From: Oscheius onirici
Taxonomy: Eukaryota > Nematoda > Chromadorea > Rhabditida > Rhabditidae
DNA: 64,000 nucleotides
Reading direction: 5' to 3'
Assembly (NCBI GenBank): GCA_932521025.1
Contig: OW051470.1
Coordinates: forward strand, 8,976,501 to 9,040,500
The position numbers were made by a program, and so were the translations under genes. Positions 35,600-45,426 of the stretch are shown one piece after another; position 1 is the first letter of the stretch, and each line of letters begins with the position of its first letter. Below the pieces are notes generated by a model, which saw only the letters and a list, made by a program, of their open reading frames with translations, did not search any database and was not told the origin of the DNA.

Positions 35600-36019
35600 T
35601 TATGCAATCAAAATATTGTTCAGAAGGAACTCAAAGCCCTCCATCATGGTTGATACGTTAAAAAGTAGCTCGTTTGCGACGTGCCAATGACTTGGATGTA
35701 CTCTGCCGTTCCAATAGCCGTACCGATTCCAGTGACCACGTATATGTCACAGTATCAGCAGTGCACTTGAATACTGGAGTTTCGCCAATAGTCGCGGGTA
35801 TATAAGCACCGACAAAAACAATTAGTCTATTTCCCTTAATATAATAGCTATGTCTTTGAGAGTGCAATTACCTTGAACCGGATATAAATACCGGCAGACT
35901 TTTTCTGTATTTTGTTCGAGAAGGACGGCGTTGAAGCGCCGGAAGAGTCGGGTTGGGTTGTCTTTGAGAGGAAGAAATGATAGAATGTGGGCCAATATGT
36001 CATCTGGCAGTCGATCCAT
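35600..36019 (-). pseudogene. F-box protein exons, copy A (frameshifted)
   Basis: Exon 36019-35872 begins MDRLPDDILAHILSFLPLKD, a good F-box start (binding site for Skp1 in SCF ubiquitin ligases), and ends CRYLYPVQ. Exon 35834-35600 starts GNRLIVFVGAYIPATIGE. Copy C encodes the matching GNKIIVFVGNDTPITVSE. After VTYT the frame is lost by one extra base. The matching residues (HWNRYGYW, LLFNVSTMMEGFEFLLNNIL) continue in the next frame to a stop at 35600. It is therefore either a recent pseudogene or a sequencing/assembly error at about 35745. Confidence 0.6.
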
Positions 36020-36291
36020 TTGATTAAAAAAAATGAAAGGATTCTTAAATCTTGGATATCGACTTCAAAACCACTTGTTTTTACCGAATCTGATTGCTGA
36101 AAGACAAAGGAACAACAAAGCTGTTCTGAATCGGGGATCTTGAATGTCTGGAAAGAATCAGGGGTCTTACAAATGATTAGAGCCAATTCTAGGTCGACAT
36201 AAATGATCCCAACCCCGTGAGCGGGCCTCTTGATCTTGCCTGATATCAGTGTAGTCTGGGTACTACAAAAGTAGTTTTGATCAATCTGCAA
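36020..36291 (-). other. Possible upstream exon of the F-box locus
   Basis: An open minus-strand frame reads PAHGVGIIYVDLELALI and QTFKIPDSEQLCCSFVF before the F-box exon. It loosely resembles GIGILYGDSKFFQVSG encoded at 38656-38910 (-). No start codon context or splice junction to the F-box exon could be fixed. Function unknown. Confidence 0.3.
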
Positions 36292-36321
36292 ATATCATTC
36301 GGACGTTCTCGCTACTGACAG

Positions 36322-36507
36322 AAGATTATCGATCAAGGAGCTCTTCCACCGGAACAGGACCAGCATTTCGCTCTCTCGGAAGAAGCAAAGGATCCGGAAG
36401 CTTGCAAGAAAAATCTGAAGAGTCAGCCTGATGTGATCGAGCTGAAGAGTGAGCCAAAGCCTTCGAAGGAAAAGAAGAAGAAGGAACAGAAGAAGAAGAA
36501 CCTCTGA
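36322..36507 (+). CDS. Terminal exon of an unrecognised lysine-rich protein
   Basis: After a CTGACAG acceptor, a frame reads KIIDQGALPPEQDQHFALSE, EACKKNLKSQPDVIELKSE and ends with a KEKKKKEQKKKNL tail at a TGA. The composition is that of a real coding exon. No upstream plus-strand exon was found, since the preceding 500 nt belong to the minus-strand F-box locus. It may be an orphaned 3' exon of a displaced gene or a processed fragment. Confidence 0.3.
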   Translation, partial: KIIDQGALPPEQDQHFALSEEAKDPEACKKNLKSQPDVIELKSEPKPSKEKKKKEQKKKNL

Positions 36508-36515
36508 TCTCTATA

Positions 36516-36856
36516 CTATACTTGGACGACTCGACTCGAGGCACCCCACGAGTCCGACTCGACTCGATTTCGGATCAAATCCGAGTCGAGTTGAGTCGAG
36601 CAACGTAAAGCATCGATTCTAACTATTTAATATTTCGCGTTTTATAGTTGTTTTATAGTAGTATTTTACATTTTCACGCTAGTTTCTGAAACACTTTTCG
36701 AAAAAAACACCGAAAAATGTCGACTCGACTCCGAATCGAATCCGAGTCGGACCCGACTCGACTTCGAGTCGAGTTGGACTCGACTCGACATGGTCCACGA
36801 GTCGGACTCGAATCGGAATCGAGTCGAGATTTTTGACTCGACGCCCAAGTATACTC
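36516..36856. repeat. Foldback built from GACTCGA heptamers
   Basis: The terminal arms TATACTTGGACGACTCGA and TCGACGCCCAAGTATA are inverted. The interior consists of many GACTCGA / TCGAGTC heptamers in both orientations, broken by an AT-rich centre at 36600-36715. The heptamer ladder can pair in many registers. No coding content. Confidence 0.75.
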
Positions 36857-36931
36857 TATGCCTTCTTTTTTTTTTGAAAAAGCTCTCTAGATCAAGCTGA
36901 TCAAAAGTTATGACCCAATAAATGAAAAATT

Positions 36932-38634
36932 ATGGGTCAACCTGATAAAAGTATGGTAGAAAATTTAAAATCATTTCAGGATGTCTATATCACACGCCAT
37001 TTCGTCACAATCAAATACTTTCGCTCTCAAAGACGGAAAAGATATCAGTACGATGTCATGAATGAGGAGGGACTATTTAAACTATTGGGGCAGGTAAAAC
37101 TGACCAAAGATTCATTAGGCGAGGCTGCTGTGATGCTACATGTGGAAAGAGCTCCCTTTCAAGCCTTCTATTTTGACTGGATTTGCAAATACAGTATACT
37201 TTTCAAAGTTTATTTTGTCAATCGGTTCCAGAACTACATTGTATCGAAGTTAGGACTACATGGTGGATCCCTCATGACTGAAATAAATGCTCCGATTTAC
37301 ACAGAAATGGTGCCAATGAGTAAGCTTGGTGTAGAGTTGAAAGTTGTGGAGAAAGCAATTGAGGTGAGAGACAGAGAGACGCAGGGCGCCGTGTCAGTGT
37401 TGACCGAGACGGTACCGGGGAAAGAATACTATAGCAAAAAAACCTTGGCACCCCTTTTGAACATAAGCTCGGCGTGGCATTAGGCATGGGCACTGGGCCC
37501 GTGCCAGCAGTGCGCACTTTTGGAGGAACCATGAAAACTTGGCACCCAATTTAAACATAGGCTCAATTTGCCACGTCGAGCTTATTTTCAAAATGAGTGC
37601 CTAGTTTTTTTCGCTAAAGTAGTTCAAATTCAAATTTTATTTCCGGAATCGCAATCACAAAAGTGGGTACCGTGGATCTGTACCACTCAACTCCGCCAAT
37701 CCGAGCTTGTCTCATCCATGTAGCAGGACATTGTCCAAGTCGTCCAGTCGCTCTTCTGATCTCGTCTTCCCACCGTGTGGGAGGACGCCCCAAAGTCCTT
37801 TTTCGTCCGACAGACCACCATTCTGTAGATATTTTGGGCCATCTATCGCTTGCCATTGTAGCTATCTTCTGTGCCCAATTCAGCTTTCGTCTCCATGCTA
37901 GCACTTGTATGTCCGTGAGTCCTGTCCTTCTTCTTATGTCGTTGTTCCTGACTCTGTGGAGTAAGGTCAGGCCTAACATCGCTCTTTCCATACGTCTTTG
38001 CACTGTAGCCAATTTCCTCCTTTCTTCTGTCCGTAGAGGCCCACGTTTCGCACCCATGTAAGAGAAGTAAAGTAGTTTTCCCCCCGAAAACGCGCCCTGC
38101 TGGCACGGTTTCGGTCAACACTGACACGGGCCCAAGACACATTTTTGGGGGAAGATTACTTGAGCGATAAAAACTTGGCACCCATTTTGAACATAAGCTC
38201 GGCGTGGCATATTGAGTCTATTTTCAAATTGGGTGCCAATTTTTTTTGATTCCCCCAAAGGGCGCTCTGCTGGCACGAGCCCGGTGCCCATGGGAGACCA
38301 ACGAGAAGAACTTTATATTTTTCAGGATTGGATGTTCAAAGACAGAATAATGGATTTTCTCCAAATCCAGAGTTTCGAATTCAATTCTGGTACCTGGGAA
38401 TTTGTTCGCTTCGTTCAGAGGATTTCGTCAAAGTACCAGCTGTCAATCAAATCAAGCTCACTTCGTAAACTTGATGGATTCACAAAGGCAAGAACTACGT
38501 TGACGCGTGTGAAGGATGGTGAATAGCGGGTTTTGCATGGCGACGGTTATCGTTTAAAGTTTTACTCGAGACGGTCATCCAAGCCCTCCCCGCACCTGTT
38601 TAAATTTGTAATGCATTCGAACTTTCCCTGGTGA
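36932..38634 (+). pseudogene. F-box-linked family gene, copy B, with premature stop
   Basis: Exon 36932-37363 encodes about 144 residues, including NLKSFQDVYITRHFVTIKYF, EAAVMLHVERAPFQAFYFDW and the end VPMSKLGVELKVVEKAIE. Exon 38325-38634 continues DWMFKDRIMDFLQIQSFEF, FVRFVQRISSKYQ and then VKDGE followed by TAG (38524-38526), where copies A and C have DEERHF and DGEQRF. In frame after the stop, GDGYRLKFYS matches the family end. The stop therefore truncates a conserved C-terminus. The 960-nt intron contains a LINE fragment between inverted repeats. No F-box exon was found for this copy. Confidence 0.55.
37390..38290. mobile_element. Composite foldback carrying a LINE fragment
   Basis: GTCAGTGTTGACCGAGACGG (37396) is the complement of CGGTTTCGGTCAACACTGAC (38098 onward), and AACTTGGCACCC with GAACATAAGCTCGGCGTGGCA occurs at 37441 and 38169, plus a partial at 37538. 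Between them, 38057-37614 (-) encodes an RTE-like LINE C-terminus (RKLATVQRRMERAMLGLTLL, LGRPPTRWEDEIR). The structure suggests nested insertions in the intron of F-box family copy B. Confidence 0.65.
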
Positions 38635-39329
38635 ACGGTATTTGGTCCCAGCTTGTTACATTCTGCTTTCGATAAAACCTGTATAATGCTTCAGTTCAAT
38701 CTCTCTTTCTTTCCAGGAGTGGATAGGAATGTATGCATCACCATCTTCTTCAGCCGCAGCTAAAATCCTTCCACCACAGGCATCACTTTCCAAACCAGCT
38801 TGTTTTTTTGAACCACTGACTTGGAAGAACTTTGAATCTCCATAAAGAATACCTATTCCAGTGGACAAGGAACGTGACTCCACAGTCGGTACATTCGAAA
38901 ACTCATGCATCTGTTATATTGTTGGGCATGCAAACTCTTTGGTTGCCTTGATCAAGGTTAGAAGGACCGTTAGAAAACAGACAGAGTCTGGCTCGCAAGG
39001 TTCAGTAGCTGGCAACAATGTCAAGCATAAATCAACAATGTATGTATTCTGTCCCATTGTCCCTCTATCCATCTGTCTCTCTCTGTCTCTCTGTTCCTCT
39101 GTCCCTCTGTCCCCTCTGTCAGCTGGGAGACACTGGACGGAGAGAAACAGACCGAGGCATGTGGTGTAGGTTGGCTGACCTGAAAGTACAGAGACAGATC
39201 TCTGTCCCTCTCTCTCCCTCTGTCCCTCTCTCTCTCTGTCCTCTGTCCCCTCCCCCTTATAACAACAAAGCAAGCACCAAAAACACTCTTTACTCTTTTC
39301 ACATTTACATCAAGATTCATTTACGCTGA
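38635..39329. other. Unresolved exon-like frame and minisatellite
   Basis: A minus-strand frame at 38910-38656 (VESRSLSTGIGILYGDSK, AYIPIHSWKEREIELKHY) has coding-like composition but no domain or splice partners. 39045-39255 is a CTCTGTCCCTCTGTC minisatellite with long spurious open frames on both strands, which I do not call genes. Confidence 0.45.
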
Positions 39330-40013
39330 TCATTCCATCTCTTCTTTATCGACTGCAGCAATGGGCGCAGTCGGATCGTACTCGTAGACTCTCGTCTCTT
39401 CCACATGGTTCTCCTGAGCGTTGCTGTTGGGCAGCAAATAGTGACCGATGCGCAGAATGATGAAAGATCCGTAGCTCTTCACTTGGCTGTCCATTCCGAC
39501 TTGAAGAAGGGAACCTCATGGAGTCACTTGAACAAGTTATCCCTCTTGAGAGTTCTCTTGGTATCGCTCTTGATCCGGATGTGCGTCTTGTGGTAGTAGT
39601 AGCAACCTGTCTTGGTTTCGCTCTGCACTTGACCAGCCATCCTCAGAAAGGGCGAATTGTCCGGGAAGTCGATGTGGAAGTCAGTGCTACTGCCGAAGTA
39701 CCGACCGATGGGCTGGGGGTAAAACTCCACATCATGCGTGAAGCGAGTCATGTCCTCGCTGGTCCAGACCTTGACACATACCGCTTTCCCCTGTTCCTAC
39801 AACAAGTAACTGTCTAAAAATCTCTTAACTTTCAGACCGAGAGCTTCAACGAGACGCGTCAAATGGTACGTTGCGGCAACTCGGCTCCCGCCTTGATACA
39901 AAGGCGCGATGGTTTCTTCGTAGTGTCTAATATTTTTCTTGTTACAAGGCAAGAATCTTGACTAAAAAGCAGAAAAAGAGTCAAATAATTTATATCGAAA
40001 CGTTTTCAAACAT
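39330..40013 (-). CDS. Unrecognised ~185-residue protein downstream of PLBD
   Basis: Four exons were inferred: a first exon MFEN at 40013-40002, then exons running VAATYHLTRLVEALGLK, then VWTSEDMTRFTHDVEFYPQP, GRYFGSSTDFHIDFPDN and GCYYYHKTHIRIKSD. The last exon reads VKSYGSFIILRIGHYLL and ends TAPIAAVDKEEME at the stop 39330. The last junction needs a 41-nt intron (donor after TTGTTCAA at ~39527); without it an in-frame TGA follows NLFK. No family was recognised. The proposed ATG lies 3 nt after the PLBD stop on the same strand, which is tighter than a normal nematode operon, so the true start or transcript structure may differ. Confidence 0.5.
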
Positions 40014-40016
40014 TTC

Positions 40017-42121
40017 TCAGTAGTCGATGACGTCACTCTCCGTTGGGAACAGACCTCCGGGGCTCCAGGAATGAGTCACTGGCCGGAATCTGGAACAGAA
40101 CTGTTTGTCAATCTGTCAAGAAACTTACTCCCATCTCAATGGCTGACCATAGTGAGGAACCTTGTTTTTGAAGGGGGCAGTTGTCCAGTCAAAGACGGGA
40201 GTAGGATCGTGCGTTGGACCGGCAATGGCAGTAAACTGGAGCTTGTCAATCAGACGAGAGTTTGTGACCTGAACCAGGGGTACTGTTACTATCCCTCTGT
40301 CCCTCTGTCCCTCTGCTTCTCCGTCTGTCCGTCTCTCTGTCCAGGGATGACAAACCTGGCCGAAAAAGTTGCGCCGGGCCAGACCAGGTTGTATACAGCG
40401 CGCCAAACCAGCCAAAACTTGTACATACTACATGTTTTTTTTCCTTTTCTTTCGTTGCAACACGTTATAAAGTCACCAAAATTGACAATGAAACAAAAAA
40501 TTTACAAGAAAAATGAAGTTTTGTTCGATTTGCTACAGTATCCTGCCGCGAGGGTCCCCCCGCGATCCGGGGGTTCTCCAAACCTGGCCTGGTTTGGCGC
40601 GCTGTTTACAACCAGGCAGGTTTGCCGTCCCTGCTCTGTCACTCCCTCTGACCCTCTCACCTTGACATCAGTAGCAGCATGGTCACGGAATCCAAGAGAC
40701 TCAAACGGATAAGTTCCATTTCCAGGATTCAGATCCGACCGACAAGAAATGGCATTCTCGGCACTGTAGGGAGGATTACAGTCACAGCGAGAAAGAGGAT
40801 CCTGAGTATAGTTATTGGAGCGCATCAGACGAATCATCGAGTCCATGTCCTTGACAGAAGAGTGGTCTCTCTTGAAGATTAGAGCACGAGGAGTCTTTTC
40901 GTATCTGAACAAAATGACTGTCCCCGTCACCGTCACTCACGTGAACCAGTCTCCATGCAAGTCGACCATCTTCTGAGCATTGCTCCACTTGAAAATCTGC
41001 TTAAAGTACGGAGAATTGTAGCTCGGCCAGTAGGTCTCATCCAGAAGCTTCTTTGTCAGATCAGCCTGTACCATTCTTCTGGGCATCTGTTCAACGACAT
41101 GAATCAGTCCATCCCCGTGGAACTGACGTCTTCCCCTTCTGAATTTCTTGTAGTCGACCTGGAAGACAGTCCTTAAAAAAACAGTAACAGTAACCCACCA
41201 CAACCCATTGATTGTTATAGGTTCCTGAATTTAGTTTGGAGAATTCCATTGCCCATTGGAGACCAGAGGACGAAGTTCGGTGAGCGATCTGACTACGGAT
41301 CCAGGTCAGAATACTGTGAGGGGTCATGTAACGGTATAGAGACTCATTGTAGTTCCCGATAGTCGTCTCCAGAATGGCCAGACGGGCTGAGGTCACGACA
41401 AAATCGTCTACCGAAGAGACGCCGCCCGGATAGCCGCTGAAGGCGATAGTATGACCCGGGTCTCCAGTATTGAAGGCATATTTCTTCTGAAGACGGAGCA
41501 GCGTCGAGTAGGAGCTCCAGGTGACGTGAGAGAAGAGGAGATCCTCGTCTCCGGGAAGCATTTTAACCAGGGCGGAACAGTGTCCTCTTCCGACTTTCAT
41601 TCTCTTCGGATTCTCGGGCTTGTGGAATTTTGACTGGAGGTCTTCTAGGTCCCCAGCTAGCTGGATCAGGCTGGAAAGTGGTGGTCATTAGCTCTGTCCC
41701 GAAATTCAAAAACTTTGTAAGGAACTAATTATAAAGGAAACTTTCACATCAACTAAAAGTTTCGCAAAAGCTATTCAATCAGCATTTGGATCGAGGAAGA
41801 AGGACACTACCAAGAGTTACTGTGAAAGTAGCCCCGGGACTGCGAGACAGACGTCGCCTGCTTTGGATTGCTAGAGAGGAAATCACGAGTATTGCATAGC
41901 GTAGCCTTTTTTGGAAGTCAGTTGAGTGTTGAAGCATTGGAAAGAGAGCGAACTACAGGACGAGTAGTCGATGGGAAGCACGAGTGAGATTGAGCCCAAG
42001 CTACCAAGGTGCTCTGTGTCCTCTCATATCCTGTCCCTCGGTTCATCTGTCCCTCTGTCCCTCTGCTTACATGTCTCTGAAACTGAGAGACTCTCACTCT
42101 CTCCTTTATGTTTGGTTCACG

Positions 42122-42158
<37 letters not shown>

Positions 42159-43796
42159 ACTTCCTAGACACATTATCCCACATAACGACTTCTGTCTCAT
42201 TTATAAAACGAGTCTATAGTTCAAGACACGTAACCACATGAAGTTATTGCTACTACTCTTCCTCTTTTCCACTGTCTACAGTCAATACTACAACTTTTTC
42301 CTGAGGAGTTCACAGGAAGGACGACCCTCTCGCTAAGGGCATGGGGATTGTCCAATATCCCAGTAGATGTGCGCTAAAAAGGACGACGTTGGAACTGTTA
42401 TGATCCAAGAGCAGGGCTGTGCTACTAACTTCGGAACCGGAAACGATTCTCTGTGCGGAACTGCGGTCAGAGAAGGCGCTTTCATTGCAACTTATTTGTG
42501 CTGCTGGACTCGCTCCAAAGATCCATGCAATACACCAGTTATGAAGAGAAACGAGCCGTAAATAAATTCTTCGGTATTTTGTGAGAGAGACAGAGACCGA
42601 GAGAGAGTCAGAGACCTGTTTCTACTGAAGGTCCATTGAGGGACAGAGACAGGAGGACAGCGAGACTGAGGGACTGAAAAACTGAGAGAAAATGCCCAGA
42701 GACAGAGAGTCTCTCCCCTATTTTCCCAAATCCTCGACTTACAAGACAGGGTGAGCTACAAGATCCTCCGGAGACAGGTTCTGGTTGAGACTTCCCTCAA
42801 ATCCGTCGATCATGCCGAACAATTGGTTCAGAGTCAAGTTTACTTGTTGCCAGTACTCGTCCTCATAATTATTCTCGATTTCCTCCCTCATCCAGATGAG
42901 ATTCTTCAAGAGGTAGGCATTCAGTTCTTTACAGTACTCCTCGGCACCGTCACAGTAACCTTCAACGGTGTTCTTTATGTGCATCTGGATCAGATCGTGA
43001 CTGGCTCTGCCTAAAATTGTATTTTGGGGAGTTTTTAAAAGCCAATTTTACCTTCAAGGAAGCCCATGGCATAGCCCTGCTGATGGAATGGGATTTCCTC
43101 ATCGGCAATCTCGCCTTCGACAAAGGCCCAGCTGAAATGTGCTTATTGTCTTTGTATTTTTCAAATTTTTGAAGCTTTTCACTAAAAAGAAGAATAAAAA
43201 ATCTTTTTCTCTTAATTTTGCTGAAAATTGGAATAAAGAAGATTCAAATGCGCGCCGCGTGGGTCCCACCACGAACAAGACTACGGTACTTGGCGGCAAT
43301 GGGAAATTCTGAGTCAGACGGATTTGCTGGTTTTTTTCACAGCTGATTCTCTCTTTTCTGATGAATCTCTGTTTTGGATTATTTTGCAAAAAAAAGATAA
43401 AATGTTATGCTGTCAGCCTCAAAAGAAAACAGGAAAATGTTCTGTTTTTGCTGACTGTTTACTTTCCTATCCCTGTCAGACAAATTGATGTTTTTTCTTC
43501 CAGTAGCACTGTCTCTTTCTCTATGAACCAGAAACCTACCCAGTCTCGTTGATCTTGTTCAAATAGTGAACCTTGGCAATCTTCTTGTGACAATACTTGT
43601 CATGTCCGTGATGCTTCTGCTTGAAGTAGTACATTTCTCCATGCTCGTTTTCACACATTGTGTACTGAAAAAACTTGATTTCCATCTAAGACTCTTCTCA
43701 ACTTACGAATCGCTCCTTTTCATCGTGATGATGGTCTTTCAGCCTGCGTCCGGCTGCAAGAGCTAAGAAGACTGCGAGAAGAAGTAGCAATCTCAT
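40017..43796 (-). CDS. Phospholipase B-like protein (PLBD family), lysosomal
   Basis: Nine exons: 43796-43707, 43664-43540, 43131-43052, 43010-42743, 41670-41199, 41158-40941, 40904-40661, 40268-40129, 40089-40017. It starts with a signal peptide (MRLLLLLAVFLALAAG). Family landmarks are WAFVEGEI, MHIKNTVEGYCDGAEEYCKE, the autocleavage/nucleophile region GRGHCSALVKMLPGDEDL with its cysteine, HVTWSSYSTLLRLQKKY, YPGGVSSVDDFV, SGTYNNQWVV, RCDCNPPYSAENAISCR and HYGQPLRWEFRPV near the end. Length is typical (about 570 residues). PLBD proteins are Ntn-hydrolase-fold lysosomal proteins processed by self-cleavage before the Cys. A nested ORF lies in the 1.07-kb fourth intron and a foldback in the seventh. 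Confidence 0.93.
40336..40645. repeat. Foldback element F2 in PLBD intron
   Basis: The ends read CAGGGATGACAAACCTGGCC and ACCAGGCAGGTTTGCCGTCCCTG. The inner arms carry GGCGCGCTGTTTACAAC and its complement GTTGTATACAGCGCGCC. A relative with the same CCAGGGATGGC/GGCCATCCCTG termini is at 58141-58590, and a more diverged GC-rich one at 10905-11095. It lies between PLBD exons 40904-40661 and 40268-40129. Confidence 0.75.
41770..42160. repeat. Repeat R4 copy and (CT)n tract in PLBD intron
   Basis: 41770-42060 matches the repeat at 32985-33240 (GAGACAGACGTCGCCT, TTTTTTGGAAGTCAGTTGAG). It is followed by CCTCTGTCCCTCTG units and a pure CT run of about 36 nt at 42123-42158. All are in the fourth PLBD intron. 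Confidence 0.6.
42238..42561 (+). CDS. Small secreted Cys-rich protein nested in PLBD intron (frame disrupted)
   Basis: An ATG at 42238 opens a signal peptide (MKLLLLLFLFSTVYSQ). From 42367 a second frame encodes QGCATNFGTGNDSLCG, FIATYLCCWTRSKDPCNTP and a basic end MKRNEP with TAA at 42559. The CC....CN ending with upstream cysteines resembles the last finger of Ly6/three-finger or related nematode secreted proteins. The two frames are connected only through a third one (KDDPLAKGMGIVQYPSRC), so there are either two frameshifts or introns too short to identify. It is antisense to PLBD and wholly inside its intron. Function unknown. Confidence 0.45.
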
Positions 43797-44301
43797 CTTC
43801 GAATGCTCGCCAATACCAGCTCCTTGTACAAGCTGGCAAGTGATCCTTCTTACGAACGACGACACTCGGGTCCGCTGCAATTACAACAGGTTGGTAAAAG
43901 ATGTGCTTTCTACAAGAAGAAAGCGGGGGAAAATCAATATTTTCTGGAGTTTCAGGGAAAAGTAATGCGTTATTTACGGTTTAGAAAGGGTTTGGGATAA
44001 AGAAATAGAGAGTCTGAGGGACGAAATGACAAAGGGACAGAGAGTAGGGAGTAGAGAGACAGAGGACAGAGGAACAAAGGAAAAAACTGACAGATGGACA
44101 GAGGGACGGAGTGACAGAGGGACAGAAAGACAGAGAATGAGTCTGACAATCCCTTGTGAGTCAAAGGGACTGACAGAGAGTGAATCTGAGTAGACTGTCG
44201 TGTCTGGTCAGGTCGCCCGCCAAAAACTAGGTTATCAAGAACCAAGAGTCTGGGAAAGAGAAAGATAATGCACAACAGCTCCTCCCGATATCATCGAGGT
44301 C
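43797..44301. other. Divergent intergenic region with minisatellite
   Basis: This separates the PLBD start (-) from the PHETA-like gene (+). 44000-44150 is a GGGACAGAGAGACAGAGG-type minisatellite. Promoters of both genes should be here, but no specific element was recognised. Confidence 0.5.
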
Positions 44302-45289
44302 ATGATTGTAGAAGAATTTTTGAGAGCAGACAACAGCGGCTGGACAGTTGGCCGACACCGCCAGATACTGGGGGCCCTTGCGAGATTTTCTTCATCAGTT
44401 GTTGTCAAGAGACCAATGTTAATTGATTACTCGACAGTTGACACATTCTTCAGATTCCAGGATTTTCGATGGAGACCGGGGCATGGAGTCTTGAAAGCTA
44501 ACCTGCTGTTCGTTTTTGACCGAGAAGGCGAAGAAGAGGCGCCGTACCTCATTCTGATTGTTGAGGACTGCTTTATTGAGCTCTGCGACGAGAACAAGCT
44601 TGGGAAGGATTTTACCTTTGAGATTAAATTCAAAACGTGGGTCTTTTTTTCTTTTAGCCCGTAAAAGCCAGCATCCTTTCAAAATAGACCACATTGTGTA
44701 CGTGCTTTTTTTGGCTTGAAAATGGCATCTTCGAGCTTCCTGATGTTCTGCAAAGTTGTAGCTCGGATCAAGGGTTACAACTTTGTAGAACATTGGAAAG
44801 CTCGAAAATACCGAAAATAAGCGCCAGTGTGATCGATCACAAAATTGAAAACTGACATTTGAAAGCGCGCGCTCTTTTGGCGCGACAAATTTGAACAGGT
44901 AAAAAGGTTTTTGTCAGCATTTCCTCGTCGTTCCACCAATTTTCTGTCCTTTTTAACCGTTCTTCATAATTTTTAAGCTATTATTACCGTTGAGTCTAAC
45001 AAATAACCTAACAAAAAAAAATGGTCCTAAAAATGAGATGGAATTGCAGCACCGAGGGTAATGTGTCCAAAATAGGTTTTCCATACCGGGAAAGCTTCCC
45101 GGAGACTAAGAAGAGGAAGATTTCAGTACTAAGCGCAGCTTTACCTTTGCTGCCGACAGTTTCAAGGCTCTGGAACGATGGGTTTCGCTGTTGACGATCA
45201 GCCCGATCGAATACATCAATTTGTCGAAACAGTCCTTCATCGAGCAGATGGAGCACGCTCAGAAGGTAAAAAACGAGCCGTCTGCGTAA
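44302..45289 (+). CDS. Sesquipedalian/PHETA-like PH-domain protein
   Basis: Two coding exons join in phase: 44302-44636 and 45127-45289. The PH domain runs from about residue 70 to the end: VLKANLLFVFDREGEE, LILIVEDCFIELCDE, FTFEIKF, then KRSFTFAADSFKALERWVSL, SPIEYINLSKQSFIEQMEHA. This order, including the closing helix with the W..L and the I-Y-I segment, matches PHETA1/2 (FAM109), endosomal adaptors that bind OCRL. The N-terminal ~60 residues are unlike PHETA. An extra intron could lie near the ATTCTTCAG at ~44452, so the true start is uncertain. The 490-nt intron contains a hairpin with the F1 core (44720-44815). ARPC3 starts 137 nt downstream on the same strand. Confidence 0.7.
44720..44815. 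repeat. Short hairpin with F1 core in PHETA-like intron
   Basis: CTTCGAGCTTCCTGATGTTCTGC / GCAG-AACATTGGAAAGCTCGAA-type arms surround GTTGTAGCTCGGATCAAGGG and TTACAAC. It is a small member of the same palindrome family as 14815-15232, 30868-31255 and 35270-35535. Confidence 0.65.
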
Positions 45290-45400
45290 TTTTTCGTGTA
45301 AATAAATCTATTTTTCGTTCCCTGTCTTCCTTTTTGTGAAATCTTGGTGTTCTATCGCCTTCGTTACCTTTCTTCCTGTTTTTTTGTGGTTTAAATTCCC

Positions 45401-45403
45401 CAG
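45401..45403 (+). promoter_or_regulatory. Predicted trans-splice acceptor upstream of ARPC3
   Basis: AAATTCCCCAG ends at 45403, 23 nt before the ARPC3 ATG. No coding exon ends upstream in matching phase after the PHETA-like stop at 45289. The spacing fits a downstream gene in a nematode operon. Confidence 0.45.
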
Positions 45404-45426
45404 TTTTAGGATCTCGTGGACCTAAG

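Noticed and set aside
39021..39329. Long open frames on both strands (Arg/Asp/Glu or Leu/Ser rich)
   Set aside because: Produced by the CTCTGTCCCTCTGTC minisatellite, whose three frames on each strand are open.
39500..39530. In-frame TGA after NLFK as a possible selenocysteine codon
   Set aside because: A 41-nt intron with donor GTGACT and acceptor GGACAG removes it in phase and continues into a plausible C-terminus; no SECIS-like element sought or seen.
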